This document shows, piece after piece, positions 1 through 10,699 of a stretch of DNA of 64,000 bases (within the stretch, counting starts at the first letter, position 1; the number at the start of each line of letters is the position of its first letter). The DNA comes from Sclerodactyla briareus (taxonomy: Eukaryota > Echinodermata > Holothuroidea > Dendrochirotida > Sclerodactylidae), in contig JAODTK010003732.1 of the NCBI GenBank assembly GCA_026419785.1, positions 287,657 to 351,656 on the forward strand, given 5' to 3'. The notes under the pieces were generated by a model. The model saw only the letters and a program-made list of their open reading frames with translations. It was not told the DNA's origin and did not search any database. A program made the translations under genes and the position numbers.

Positions 1-199
1 GTTTCATATATATGTGTGTGAATTTGGTGAACATGCGGATGTGTTTAGTCAAATTTACCCTACTTGGCATTGCATGTATTATTGCACAGTGATGATCGTT
101 CTTCTTTGTGACAACTGTGTCCTCTACAAATGACATGTCTGGCTTGGTCTGAGGTTCCGCTTTCATTGCTCCCTGTCTTCTGTCAACTATGGTATTAAT

Positions 200-1900
200 C
201 GTCTATCATCCACAATTTATTTCTCCTCGATGTATCATGATGACACCATGTAACATTGATGACCAATTTGTGGGGGGCTTATATGGGGTATCCCACAAAC
301 TTGCAGTCAAAGTGTCATTTAGGGGTCAATTTTGGCCATTTTTGTGTATTGGCAATAGGCTTCTGCAGTTTAATTGCAATGTTTGTTAGAGTTGATCAGT
401 ATTATGGAAGACCAATGCTACCCTCCAGGCCGTTCATGGGTGTTCTGAATTTGAGGTCAAATGTCCATCTAGGGTTCCATTATACAGAATGGTCATTGTT
501 GATGGTCATGTAACAGAATGCTCCCACGTATTGAATTGGACGACAAGATATTTATAGTCAGTAATAACTATTGATCCATTGGTATAATTTTGGGGGGTTC
601 AGAAATTTGGGGTCGAAGGTCATCTAGAGGTTAGTTCAAGCACTTTTGTTAGAGCGCTCTCCTACAGTGTGATGGATTATCATCAATGTCGTCGTATTAT
701 CATCAACATGGTAATCTAATGTGTTCAATGAATTTGAGTTCAAGGGTCATCATGTGTGTCAAATTTTGGTAATTGGTTTCGGAGGTCAATTGGCTTCTTA
801 CTGCCACAGAAAAGTTTGCATGATCAAGCGGTTTTTATCAATGTTATCATTGACCAATGGTACTATTAAATGGGGTGTTCATGAGTCTGAGGATCCATTT
901 GTGGGTCAATTTCGGCTATGCTGTATGAACGGTTAAGCGGCTTCTACTTCTCCAGAATTATTGGATTATCATGAGGTTTGTCCAGTATTATCACTTATCC
1001 AATGGTACATATGGAGTGTCTCACTGAATTGAATTCGTCATCTAGGGGTCAATTTCAGCCATTTTGTTTGAATAGTCAAACAGCTCTCCCACATAATACA
1101 TCGTATGATCCTGTAAATTGGTCAGTATTCATTGACGGATACTACGTATGGGATTTTCATGAATTGAGGTCAAAGATTTCTAGGGTCTATTCGGTCATTT
1201 GTTTTGAAACAATCTCTACATAATTATATTCATGATCATGGACGTTCGCCAGTATTGTCATTATTGACAAAATTGGGTTATGACATTTGAGGTTAAAATC
1301 ATCTGGTGTCACTTTCAGGCATTTTGGTGAACGGTCAAGCATCTTCTACTCCTAAAGATAGCTCGGATAATCAAGAAATGCATCATTGGTTCTATTGACC
1401 AATAGTACATATAGGGGTTTCATAAATTTTGAGGTCAATGTCATCTAGGGGTCAGTTTCTGCTATTTTTGTTGAACGGTCAGCAGCTCCTGCTCCTATGA
1501 ATATAACCTGGTGACCATGGACGTTGGTAGGTAGTGTCGCTGTATTATCATAGTATTATATCCTCATTGACCATACACATTATATGTGAGGTTCTAAATA
1601 ACTAGGTTCAGGTCCTCCGGGGGTCAATAATTACATTCTGTTCGATCAGTTAAGCGGCTTTCGACTCCTTCATACATTACTGTCTTCTTGGCGGTAGATG
1701 AGGAAAAACCATTGCTATCCTACGGGGTGTCTATGGATTCATACCAAAGGTCCTCCCTCTCGGCATAATGGTCATTTGAGAGTCCGTGGAACAAATACTG
1801 CTCCTTTTATACAGATTGGAATTGGATGCACATGATAGTTAGTCAGTGTGGTTCGTTTGTATAATGTGTTGTTTATGAATGTGAGGACAATTTACGCCAT
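200..1900. repeat. Tandem array, ~145-bp monomers
   Basis: A diverged tandem array. The landmark 'CATCTAGGGGTCAATTT' or a close variant recurs near 323, 468, 617, 755, 900, 1043, 1183, 1302, 1443 and 1617, a spacing of mostly 140-150 bp. Each monomer also carries a 'TTGACCAATGGTAC'-like segment, a GAGGTCAAAGGTC-like segment and 'GAACGGTCAAGC..CTTCTACTCC'. The copies are too diverged to be a freshly amplified satellite. Short open frames here (for example 978-1223) come from the repeat and show no protein family. The period matches the array at 4.9-7.1 kb but the monomer sequence differs. Confidence 0.8.
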
Positions 1901-2744
1901 CTTGTTTGAACTTTTAGGAACTTTGTACAAATTCTCACGATGACCATTAAATTGGCATCTTGTCACTAGTCCACAAGTCACATCCATCAATGGGTCGTTT
2001 CGGCAGTCAAGCTTTCCAATAAAACTGATAATGCTGCTTGTTTTTGCGTCACCCATGTAGACTTTGATAGTTGATCAAACGTCTAGATACCTAATATGTA
2101 TAGCATTCAAACCAATCGATAGTAAACCATCACATTACATTGACTTCCAGGAATTGAGCGGTGAGCTTCTGTGGTTCTCAGCACTCTTTGTTCGATTTTC
2201 CATCAAAGTCGTCTGTTTACAGCACTCTTGTACGATTTCAACTATCAAGTTTGCTAGCATTCCTGCTGTGTTCAGGTAACTATGACAACTGACTCATTGA
2301 CAAGAATGCACTTATCTGCTGCTGACCGTATCTATCGTTTTGGATTTTTTTTCTCTTGGTTCCATGAATTCACCTGAATCATGCTATTTTCATATTTTAA
2401 TTTAAGGGATATCAGCCAAAAATTATATCGGCCAACTGGAGTGAATATATATTTTATACTAGTATTTTTGTATAACGTACTCTGATGCGACAATGTCCTG
2501 TGTGGAGAATACTCGAACAAGGTGAAGAAGCCAAAATAAATTGTTTTCTGTCTGTTTTGTATCCCTCCATAGATTCGTACACATTTTTACTTTTTTTTTC
2601 ACTGATCAATTTCTAAGCTCATGCAAAATGTTCAAACAACTACGGAGACAAATTAAAAAAAAACTCCCATGTAGTCGATTACAATCGTTACATATTTTTT
2701 GCACCAATTCTATTAAAAGTCTCAGTATATCATGGATATACCCG
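1901..2744. other. Unassigned, no recognisable gene
   Basis: The first few hundred bases may hold further decayed monomers of the preceding array, but the landmark fades. The rest is AT-rich with T runs near 2340-2350 and 2590-2600. I see no gene, RNA or transposon end. Confidence 0.5.
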
Positions 2745-3050
2745 GAAATTCGCTCAGTCTGTACTTCAGACCGTTGACCGTAAGATTGTGAGTTCGAACC
2801 CCACAGACCGATCATCTTTTCCGTGGTGTCCCTTTGGTAAGACACTCCAGCTCCATGCCTCCCTCCACCCAGGGTGCTAATTGTGAACCTGTGAGGACTT
2901 GAGTACAACCGGCGCGTTGTTAGCTGCTGCCACATACTCTCCGGTTGTCGGAGTGCGTACCCGGTTCCAATGAACAGGGTAATATCTCTGTAAAGCGCTT
3001 TGACCCTCGGTGGAAAGGCGCTATATAAGCACTGAGATATAATAATCCAG
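2745..3050 (+). mobile_element. tRNA-derived SINE with snapback 3' tail
   Basis: The 5' part resembles a tRNA head: 'CGCTCAGTCTGT' fits a degenerate pol III A box and 'GAGTTCGAACCCCAC' (about 2790-2804) is a good B box. A body of about 180 bp follows. The 3' end contains AGCGCTTT...GGAAAGGCGCT (about 2995-3025), which folds as a stem-loop, then CTATATAAGCACTGAGATATAATAAT. Similar AAGCGCTTTGA...GGCGCTATATAA tails occur on several animal SINEs that are mobilised by LINEs recognising a shared 3' end; that role is inferred. A functional tRNA is unlikely because the region between the boxes is not a clean cloverleaf. Confidence 0.78.
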
Positions 3051-3610
3051 TGTTTTCACTTAACAAAATGAAAGCATTTTTGGCCCCCAAGTTTGGTTCT
3101 CGCAGTGCAATTCGGGACCCGCATCTCAGCACTTTTATTCCATGATGCCTTTTGTGCCTTCCCAGCTGAATAACCTCTTCGACAACACGACCAATGGCGC
3201 GCGCATTCAGGCCTACTTTTTGGAATATTGCCTTCACCTTCACTAATGATTTGTATCTCCACAAAACTTGGTCCCTTTCTTCTTCTTCCGAGTTTAGCTA
3301 ATCGAAGATGGTCGCGTGTACCTTTCAAAGTCGGAACAATGTTTTGAAAAACCCGAAATTAAGTGGAAGGGAAAACTGCCGTCGTTGGTCCGGGAGTTGG
3401 GTGAGGTCTACGTGCGACCCCCAGAACGCTCCCCACCCCATCTCCTGTCGGGGCAATAATTCCAGGCTTGTCTGTCGAGCTGACTACAAAAATGACGTAT
3501 GCCCTCACTATAAAAATGACGGTCATTTGTATTCATCAGTCATATTCCATTGAAACGCGTAACGCGGTCAATCGAAAAAAGAAAAACGATTGCACTCGCA
3601 GCTATGCCCC
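3051..3610. other. Unassigned, with one doubtful minus-strand frame
   Basis: A 90-residue minus-strand frame (3056-3328) begins with a basic stretch (LAKLGRRRKGPS) but matches no family I recognise and has no detectable partner exon. The flanking sequence contains CpG and C runs and a near-direct repeat of AAAAATGACG at about 3488 and 3512. Nothing here supports a gene call. Confidence 0.4.
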
Positions 3611-3614
3611 ATAC

Positions 3615-3690
3615 TTTTTTCTTGACGAAGTCGAAGGTATCTATGCAGTCATGAACGGTGTTGCTGTGTGCGTCGTGTAGCGTACTTCAA
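3615..3690 (+). repeat. Dispersed left-end module, GT-rich
   Basis: The segment 'CTTGACGAAGTCGAAGGTAT' followed by CTATGCAGTCATGA and a GTGTG-rich tail is found again, with differences, near 47,870-47,935, and a weaker relative lies at 29,858-29,935. At 47.9 kb it directly precedes ~300-bp family repeats, and at 29.9 kb a ~147-bp array. It looks like a shared left end of a non-autonomous repeat family. Confidence 0.6.
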
Positions 3691-4190
3691 TTCCCTAAGG
3701 AGTTATTCAGGCGACTGTTGGCGCCCCCGTGCGCGCCCCCTCTCCACGCAGAAGGGGTCTGACGTCACGCTCGATCGCCCGCAGCAGGATCCATCTGGCT
3801 GACATTGGGTATGTAGCTGTCTAATGGGAATCACTTAGCAAACCATTCAAAAAACAAAAAAAACAAAAAACTTTGGGGGGGGGATTTTTTTTTTGGGGGG
3901 CAGATCAGGGTCTTATGAGTGAAAATCTGGAAAATTGTGTGAGAAAAGGTTTGCAGAGCTTGTGTCTGCTAATTATCTGCGTAATTTTGCAGAGTGACAC
4001 CATGCTCAACATTTTTTTCTTACTAAATTGTACAGCCAGATGTTTGCAATTAAGTAGCCCCGGGCAAGTGCCATTTACGGCGATCCGGGAGGTATAAAAA
4101 GCCATTATTTCCTATGTCCGATACGCGCCAATCATGGTTGGCGCTCCACTGAGGTAAATCAAGTTCACCTCGTCCCCCACCACCTCCCCC
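3691..4190. other. Unassigned, with homopurine and C-rich runs
   Basis: This stretch contains an A-run followed by G- and T-runs at about 3850-3900 and a short AC-rich, C-rich stretch near 4165-4190. A 74-residue open frame at 3873-4097 starts inside the homopolymer region and is not credible. I see no gene. Confidence 0.5.
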
Positions 4191-4660
4191 CACTTTTTCG
4201 AAACGGATCGCCACCCATGGTTTCGGAGTCAGGTCAAAGCGTCTGGAATGAAAACGGATTTAACACGATTGTAGTCAAAATTCAAAGAAGCTTCGTTACG
4301 ATCAGCGATAATGGGCCGTTTCTTTGGAGAAGTACAAGAACCATATTGTTTGGGTGTGGACTAGGGAGTCAATTTTTTACTTAACTTTGACCTGTGAACA
4401 CGCTAACGTGACTACCTGGGAGGGAGGATCATACTGGATGTGAGTTCCCCGTATTGGGTCTTGAACCCTATTGTTTTGGGGGCAGGTGGAAGGTCCTTGA
4501 GGCAAACAGACGGAAAAGCCTGAGAACATGTGAACACGATAACTTCAGAATGTTTGGTCCCGGTCTCGAGATTGAATCGATGGCAGCTTCTCATGGGATT
4601 ACAAAGAACCCTGTCGTTTTTAGCTCCCAACCAGCTATGCTGGTTGAGCTATTGGAATAT
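4191..4660 (+). repeat. Single unit of the ~300-bp repeat family with terminal hairpin
   Basis: The order of landmarks matches monomers of the 15.8-18.0 kb array: 'AAGTACAAGAACC..ATTGTTT', a TACTGGATGTGAGTTCCCC-like segment, 'CCCTATTGTTTTGGGGGCAG', GGTCCTTGAGG and GTGAACACGATAA.TTCAGAATG. It ends in an inverted repeat: AACCAGC (4629-4635), TAT, GCTGGTT (4639-4645), extended by GCTC/GAGC (4623-4626/4646-4649). A TATC microsatellite starts about 25 bp downstream. The same unit-hairpin-microsatellite order recurs at 7.4-7.98 kb. Confidence 0.75.
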
Positions 4661-4669
4661 GCATGTCAC

Positions 4670-4775
4670 CCTATCTATCATATATCTATCCATCTATCTA
4701 TCTATCTTATCTATCTATCATATATCTATATCTAAATCTATCTATCGATCTATCGATCTCCTATCTATCTATCCA
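4670..4775 (+). repeat. TATC tetranucleotide microsatellite
   Basis: An imperfect (TATC)n run of about 100 bp with interruptions such as ATATATC and CGATC. It lies between the hairpin-ended ~300-bp unit and the ~146-bp array. It is not a LINE tail, because no LINE sequence is adjacent. Confidence 0.9.
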
Positions 4776-4779
4776 ATGT

Positions 4780-7140
4780 GTGCCTATTGGCCCCCAAACG
4801 GTCATCCTGTGATGGATGCACGACCCCCCCCAAAACTTGGGCCACAATGGTTATTGACCCATGAGACCTGTTTGACTTTGTGTTGAAGGTCAAGGTCAAA
4901 GGTCATTAAAGGGCAGTTTAGACCATTATGTGTAAAAAATTTCAAAATGTTATCCCTCCTACACAATTTTGGTGCACCCAGTGCTGATGTTCGGTCATAA
5001 TGATGGTCTAACAGCCGTACCTTCGGGGCTGATTAGGGAATTTTGGTCCAAGGTCACCACCTGGGCCCGAGGGCCCCATTTTTATGAAATTTCACACAAC
5101 AGTACTTGAATGCATCTCCTCCCACAGATTCAATTGAGTCTAAACGTACATGTAATGGTCCTTGGGTAGAGGGCATCGGGGGTGTTCCGGAATTTGGGGT
5201 TCAAGGCCAAGTTTGGGCCCCAGGGCCATTATATGAAATATGGCAAAATCTTGATCCTTACAAATTTTGGGCACCAGTGATGTTCAGCCATAATATGGTC
5301 TATGAGCGTACCTAAGGGTAACCCAGGGATTTAGGTACCAAGGCCCGTGTGGGCATGGGGCCCGTAATGTGAATTACGCAAAATGCTTCTCTTACGAATT
5401 TCAGTGCACAGGGTTGACATTCGGTCATAGTGCATGTGTCTAACAGCCGTACCTTGGGGTGTTCAGGGAATGTATGGTCTAAGGTCCCACGTGGCACGTG
5501 GGCCCATTTATGAAATTTACACAACAATGTACTTGAAATGTATCTCCCACAAGATAAATTGTGTTCTTCAAGTACATGTAACGGTCTGTGGGTAGAGGGC
5601 CCATTGAGGGTGTTTCAGGAATTTTGGGCTCAAGGCCCAGTTTGGGACATAGGCCATCTATGAAATACTGCAAAATCTTGTATCCTCCTAGAAATTTTGT
5701 TGGACAGTGCTCAGGTTTCAGTCATAATGGTGGTTTATTAGCTGTACCTGTGGGGTGGTCAGGAATTTCTGACCCAAGGCCCAGTGTTAGCCCTAGGGCC
5801 ATCATGTAGAATCACGCAAAATGCTTCTCCGTCTGCGAATTTTGTGCACAGTGCTGGACATTCGGTCATAAGTGATGGTCAACAGCCGTTACCATTGGGG
5901 TTGTCAGGAATTTTTGGTCCAAGGTCCCACCTGGGCCGAGGGCCCATTTTTATGAAATTTCACACACTGAGTACTTGAAAATTGCATCTTCCCCCACAAG
6001 ATTCAATTGGTCTTCTACGAAGGTTACATGTAATGGTCCTTGAGTAGAGGGCCATAGGGGGTGTCAGGAATTTTTGGGTTCAAGGCCCAGTTTGGGCCCC
6101 AGGGCCACATATATGAAATATTGACAAAATCGTGTATCTCTTACAAATTTTGTTGAAACCAGTGATGATGATTCAGCCATAATGCTGTTCTAATAGCTGT
6201 ACCTTCAGTGTACCCAGGGATTTAGGTCCCAAGGACCAGTTGTGGGACCTGGTGACCGTCATGTGGAATAGTACGGCAAAATGCTTCTCTTACGAATTTC
6301 AGTGCACAGTGATGACATTCGGTCATAGTGATGGTCTAACAGCGTACTTTGGGGTGTAGAATTTTGGTCTAAGGTCCCACATGGCACGTGGGCCCCTTTT
6401 ATGACATTGCAACACAATGGTATTAAAATGCATCTCTCCAAAAAGATTAAATTGATGTTCCTCAAAGCTACATGTAAAGGTCCCCTTTTTGGGTAGAGGT
6501 CCATTGAGGGTGTTCAGGAATTTTGGGCTCAAGGCACTGTGTGGGACATAGGGACCTCAAGGAAATACTGCAAAATCTGTATCTCCTCGAAATTTGTTGG
6601 GACAGTCTCATGTTCAGTCTAATGGTGGTCCAATGGCCATACCTTCAGGGTGCCAGGAATTTAGGTCCCCAAGGCCCAGTGTGGGCCATAGGGCCAATCA
6701 TGTAGATACGAAAATGCTTCTCACTCCGACGAATTTTGTTGCACAGTGTTGACATTACGGTCATAGTGATGGTCTAAAAGCCGTACTTTCGGGTGTGTAA
6801 GGATGTTTTTTTTTTTAGTGATCAAGTCCGACTGGCAGTGGGCATTTCATAAAATTCACACAATGGTACGTGCACAATGAATCTTCCCCCACGAGCTTCA
6901 AGATTTCTTCTAAGTTATATGTACGGCCTTGTGTAGATGGCCATTGAGGTTGTGGGAATTTTGAGCATGGGCCCAATATATGACATACTGCAAAATCTTG
7001 TATCACCTACGAACTCGTTGCACAGTGCGGATGTTGAGTCATATAATGAGGTCATAATAGCTGTCCCTTTGGGGGAGTGGTCAGGAAATATAGGCCCAGG
7101 ACCAGTAGCACTGTGGGGCCCTGCCGCCCATGTGAAGATT
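4780..7140 (+). repeat. Tandem array, ~146-bp monomers in a ~440-bp higher-order unit
   Basis: The landmark GGAATTT..GG..CAAGGCCCA/GGTCCCA recurs near 5037, 5181, 5326, 5465, 5618, 5763, 5907, 6066, 6218, 6358, 6520, 6655, 6800, 6955 and 7086, about 145 bp apart. Three monomer types alternate. One carries 'CACACAAC.GTACTTGAAATGC' and 'CATCTCC.CCCACAAGATT', recurring near 5106, 5534, 5977, 6427 and 6877 (period about 425-450). A second carries 'GCAAAATCTTGTATC'. The third carries 'ACGCAAAATGCTTCTC'. This is a three-monomer higher-order repeat. A leading block (4,780-5,030) with AAGGTCAAGGTCAAAGGTCA (4886-4905) joins the microsatellite to the array. Open frames inside it are repeat artefacts. 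Confidence 0.88.
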
Positions 7141-7389
7141 TATTCACTGCTTTGGGCAATGCATGGGCAAAAGTACGCTAAAGGGGAACCATAGGCCATT
7201 GTTTGAAAGGCCCACCATGCTCACATGTATTTGACATTTGTCACATAATTGTACATTTGTCTTGGTACAGTTGTGCGGTTGAGTACAGCACCATTGGTGC
7301 TCTAGTTGTGGGGTGTGGGGTGAATGGTTGATTGAAAAAATGGGAGATTGTGAGATTTATTGGCATCGATAGTATTGCAAATATTGTGA
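7141..7389. other. Unassigned spacer between two composite repeats
   Basis: About 250 bp between the end of the ~146-bp array and the next ~300-bp family unit. No gene or structure was recognised. Confidence 0.5.
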
Positions 7390-7860
7390 ACACCAACTTG
7401 ACCACACTGGATGGGTCAAGCTAATACGTGGTATGCGGGTCACATGGGGGGGGGAGTAGTACATGAACCTGTTGTTTTGGGGTAAAGTCAAAGATCATTT
7501 GAGGTCAGTTCTTGGAACCTCGTGGGGGACGATATCCAGAATACTTGGTCCGATCAAACTTGAATTTAGTATTTCTTATGATACACTTGATAAGAGGGAC
7601 CCACTATCCATTTCGAGGCCCAGCAAGGATGCGGACCTGGGCACTGCAGGGTTCTTTCAGTGGAATTTCCAGCAAGTACACGGAATAAGACACTGCCTTT
7701 GGGGGTACCTTAATATGGGAGTAAGGATAAATGCGCAAAAGGGCAACTTGCAGATTGCCTCCGGGCCCTCCGTTTGTCCTGCTCTAATCCCTCCTGACCC
7801 CAGCAGGAAGGCAACAGGTCCCATGTTTAGCTCAAACCAGACTATGCTGGTTGAGCATTG
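7390..7860 (+). repeat. Second ~300-bp family unit with terminal hairpin
   Basis: It begins with CCAACTTGACCACACTGGATGG-type sequence and contains 'ACATGAACCTGTTGTTTTGG', GATCATTTGAGGTCA, 'CAGAATACTTGGTCCGATCA' and 'GAATTTAGTATT', all matching monomers of the 15.8-18.0 kb array. A hairpin at 7830-7856 (GCTCAAACCAG / CTGGTTGAGC) is closely related to the one at 4623-4649 and is again followed by TATC repeats. The 158-residue frame across 7463-7939 is repeat sequence ending in translated microsatellite, so I do not call it a gene. Confidence 0.72.
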
Positions 7861-7872
7861 GACCGCAGTCAT

Positions 7873-7978
7873 TCTATCTATAGATATATTTAACTATCTA
7901 TCTATCTATATATCTATCTATCTATCTATCTATCATTAGCTATTCTATCTATCTATCTATCCTATCTATCTATCTACT
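7873..7978 (+). repeat. TATC tetranucleotide microsatellite
   Basis: An imperfect (TATC)n run of about 100 bp just after the hairpin at 7830-7856. Interruptions include ATATATTTAAC and ATTAGCTATTC. Confidence 0.9.
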
Positions 7979-8580
7979 ACTTCTGTGTGTCCACAATTGA
8001 ATCCCACTATTGTCTTTTTGGCTGACCAATGATCAATATTTGATTGATGGGACCAAACTTTGAACATAATGATCATGGACCTCTAGGACATTTCGACCTT
8101 GTGAAAAGGTCAAGGTCAAACGTCATTAGAGCATCACATGGCAATTTTGTTCCAAATTACAAAAATGTATCTTCTCCTACAAAAAGCATGTAGATTGTCT
8201 TGAAACTCAGTCATAAAGTTCTTGGGGTGGTTCTTTCAGATTGTACACATTGTTTTTGATGGAACGTGTATATAATGCATTAGATTGAAACATACATCTG
8301 GTAAAAAACAGTATAGAGACCCTCAACGGTCTACTTTGATGATGTGGACCGAAGTGGGAACAATGTTCTTGACCCCTGGGGACATCTTTGACCTGTGGAA
8401 GGTCCGAATTCAAAGGTCATTGAGAGGAATAAGGGGACTAATTGTGAAATCTACAAATGCATCTTCTCATATTGAAGGATGGATTTGGTATTGTTCCGCA
8501 AAATTAAATTCTATGTTGTCTCGAAAAGGTGACTCTCCATGGCATGTTCACAATTTACTGTCAGGTTATCTGAGGTAGTT
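7979..8580 (+). repeat. Post-microsatellite block related to 4.8-5.0 kb
   Basis: The segment around 8,100-8,200 ('AAGGTCAAGGTCAAACGTCA', then TTAGAG..., CTTCTCCTAC) aligns by eye with 4,886-4,990, and a similar segment returns at about 8,400-8,480 ('AAAGGTCATTGAGAGGAATA', CATCTTCTC). The second composite therefore carries about two diverged blocks but no ~146-bp array like the first. Confidence 0.6.
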
Positions 8581-10690
8581 TAAGGTTATTTTAGGAAAAG
8601 GGTGACATATTTGATATTCCATTGATCCTGTTCATTTCTCCAAAATGCACTCTGGAGATATGACCTCCGCGCTAGTTTTACTGTAGAAATCATTGTTCGA
8701 CATAACCTGCAACTGGAAAGGCCAATTTCATGGACGGACCGAAGCGATCGCCGTAGGCCACCCGAGGAAGGGCTAAGAAAGGGCTATTCCATTGTAATAT
8801 GCCTTTTCCCATAGTAAAGCAGTGAAATATGGGAATGTGATCCATGAGGATATAATGGTAGAGATGAAAACTTCGATGCTTCGATCGCTGATCGATAGAA
8901 ACTTGGAAATTCAGGGTATTTGGAACATACTTCGCAGCGAAGGCGTGAAGCAAGAGGCTCGTAGCAGAGTTGACCGCTATACCCATAATGTAGCGGCTAG
9001 GCCTATTAGCTAGTAGAGCATTAATACTAGTCTGATCGATAAGTCAGAAGGTCAAACACACGAGTCGGAGCTGCACATGGTTGGGAGGAGGGTGAGTAGC
9101 GGCAACGGTTCGATATTTTAGCACATCTTTGACCATAGCTCCTTTAATGTGTGTCCAGAAATCGTTTACACTTGCAGGACATGAGAGGAAAACAATATTT
9201 TTCGTTTACAATGGACTGCGTCATGATCCTGCAGAAACTGGTGCATGTACACATCATGTGCAGTGGGACCAAATCACTGTTAAATAACATTAAAATCTGC
9301 AGATCTGAAAACATTTGAAAAGCATCAGATAATGAAACAGGCATGTAGATGGTTGATACAAACACATTTTCAAAAAGAGTGAATCATGTTCTTTGCAGGG
9401 TGCCTTAAATATCACTTTTCTGATCTAGGGCTAGTGTGGTCTCCGTACAAAATCATAGCAAGTGCCCAGGCCTAAGTAGGCATTAGCCTACTGCTGGCGA
9501 CTTTGTGGGAACCTTAATACGCCCCCAGCCATTTGGAAATTCCCTTTTTTGTTGTCTTATTCATTCACACAAAAGTACAATTTTGCTGGAAAGAACATCA
9601 CTATGGCACAGAAGAAAATGATGCCGTTGAAGGATTGCCCTTTCGGCGACAGTCACGTAGCTATGGGATGGAAGCAGGAGGAATGGTATGGCATGGTGAA
9701 GCATTATCCCCGTGGGCATGTACCCACTGTTTACAGTGTATTTAAACTTGTGTAGCAGAGGAGTTGCAAAGCAGTCCATTGGAGAGTCAGGGAGACAATC
9801 TTGGGCCAAGAGCGAGGCTGGGGAGATTCGTATCAGGGGTGGGGTCAGGGATTTGATGCTAGTGAACTTCTGATTTCCATATGATTTAAATTAAATAAAA
9901 GGTAGGCACCGGTTCCGACTACAAACCAGTATTAAAGACGTATACACTGTTAAAACTCGGCAGAACGTATACTGATGGGTCTGATACTAGTGAATTGATA
10001 AAGCAGAGAAAACTTCAGGCCTATGTTTAAGACGGGAATTACGAACAAAGAGCTGTCAAATGCCCTGAGTCTATTTGCATGGAGATAGATGGTAGCAATT
10101 CAGGCCCCTGCGAACGATTTTATACGTGGGGTGCTGAGCTTCTCCTGACAAAAAGACACTCACCTCCCACCTACACAAAAACATACATTTTCGTCATTTT
10201 CATTCTTCAGATTTTTTTCTTTGGCCATTTGTTTTTTTGTTTTTGGTTTGTTCATAGCGAATCGCGTGATTCCGATTAGGGACAGTGCACCCTGATGTAC
10301 CGCGGGAACGGGTACCCGTAAATACTGTGAATTTAGCAGCACGAGGCAAGGGCGACCCATGAGCAAAAGCAAAAATAACAGTGAACAGCGGGCGTAGTAG
10401 CCAGGTGGTTTCTGGTTGTAGGGGAAAAGTTAAATCAGGGTCCCCATTTGGACACGCCGTCAGTGAGGGTATAAGGAAAGGGAGTGTCCATGTCCCTTCT
10501 GAAAATTCTGGCTGCTTCGAAGATGCACAATTGTTTTATACGCGAGTCAATTGAGCTGAAAAGTGTCCTGCTTTCATATTATTCACTTGGATAATAATTA
10601 CTTTCACTGTCTTCGGTGCGTCTAGATGATCAGGGCCGGCGTCTGCGTGGGGGGACTATGAGGGTAAACACCATCTAAGCGGAAAGCGCC
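8581..10690. other. Unassigned, no supported gene
   Basis: Two overlapping 68-70 residue frames lie at 9533-9755, and there are several shorter ones. None shows a motif, signal peptide, membrane segment or family match, and nothing continues them as exons. There is a T-rich stretch at about 10,210-10,255. I see no repeat periodicity by eye. Confidence 0.5.
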
Positions 10691-10699
10691 ACATGGGTT

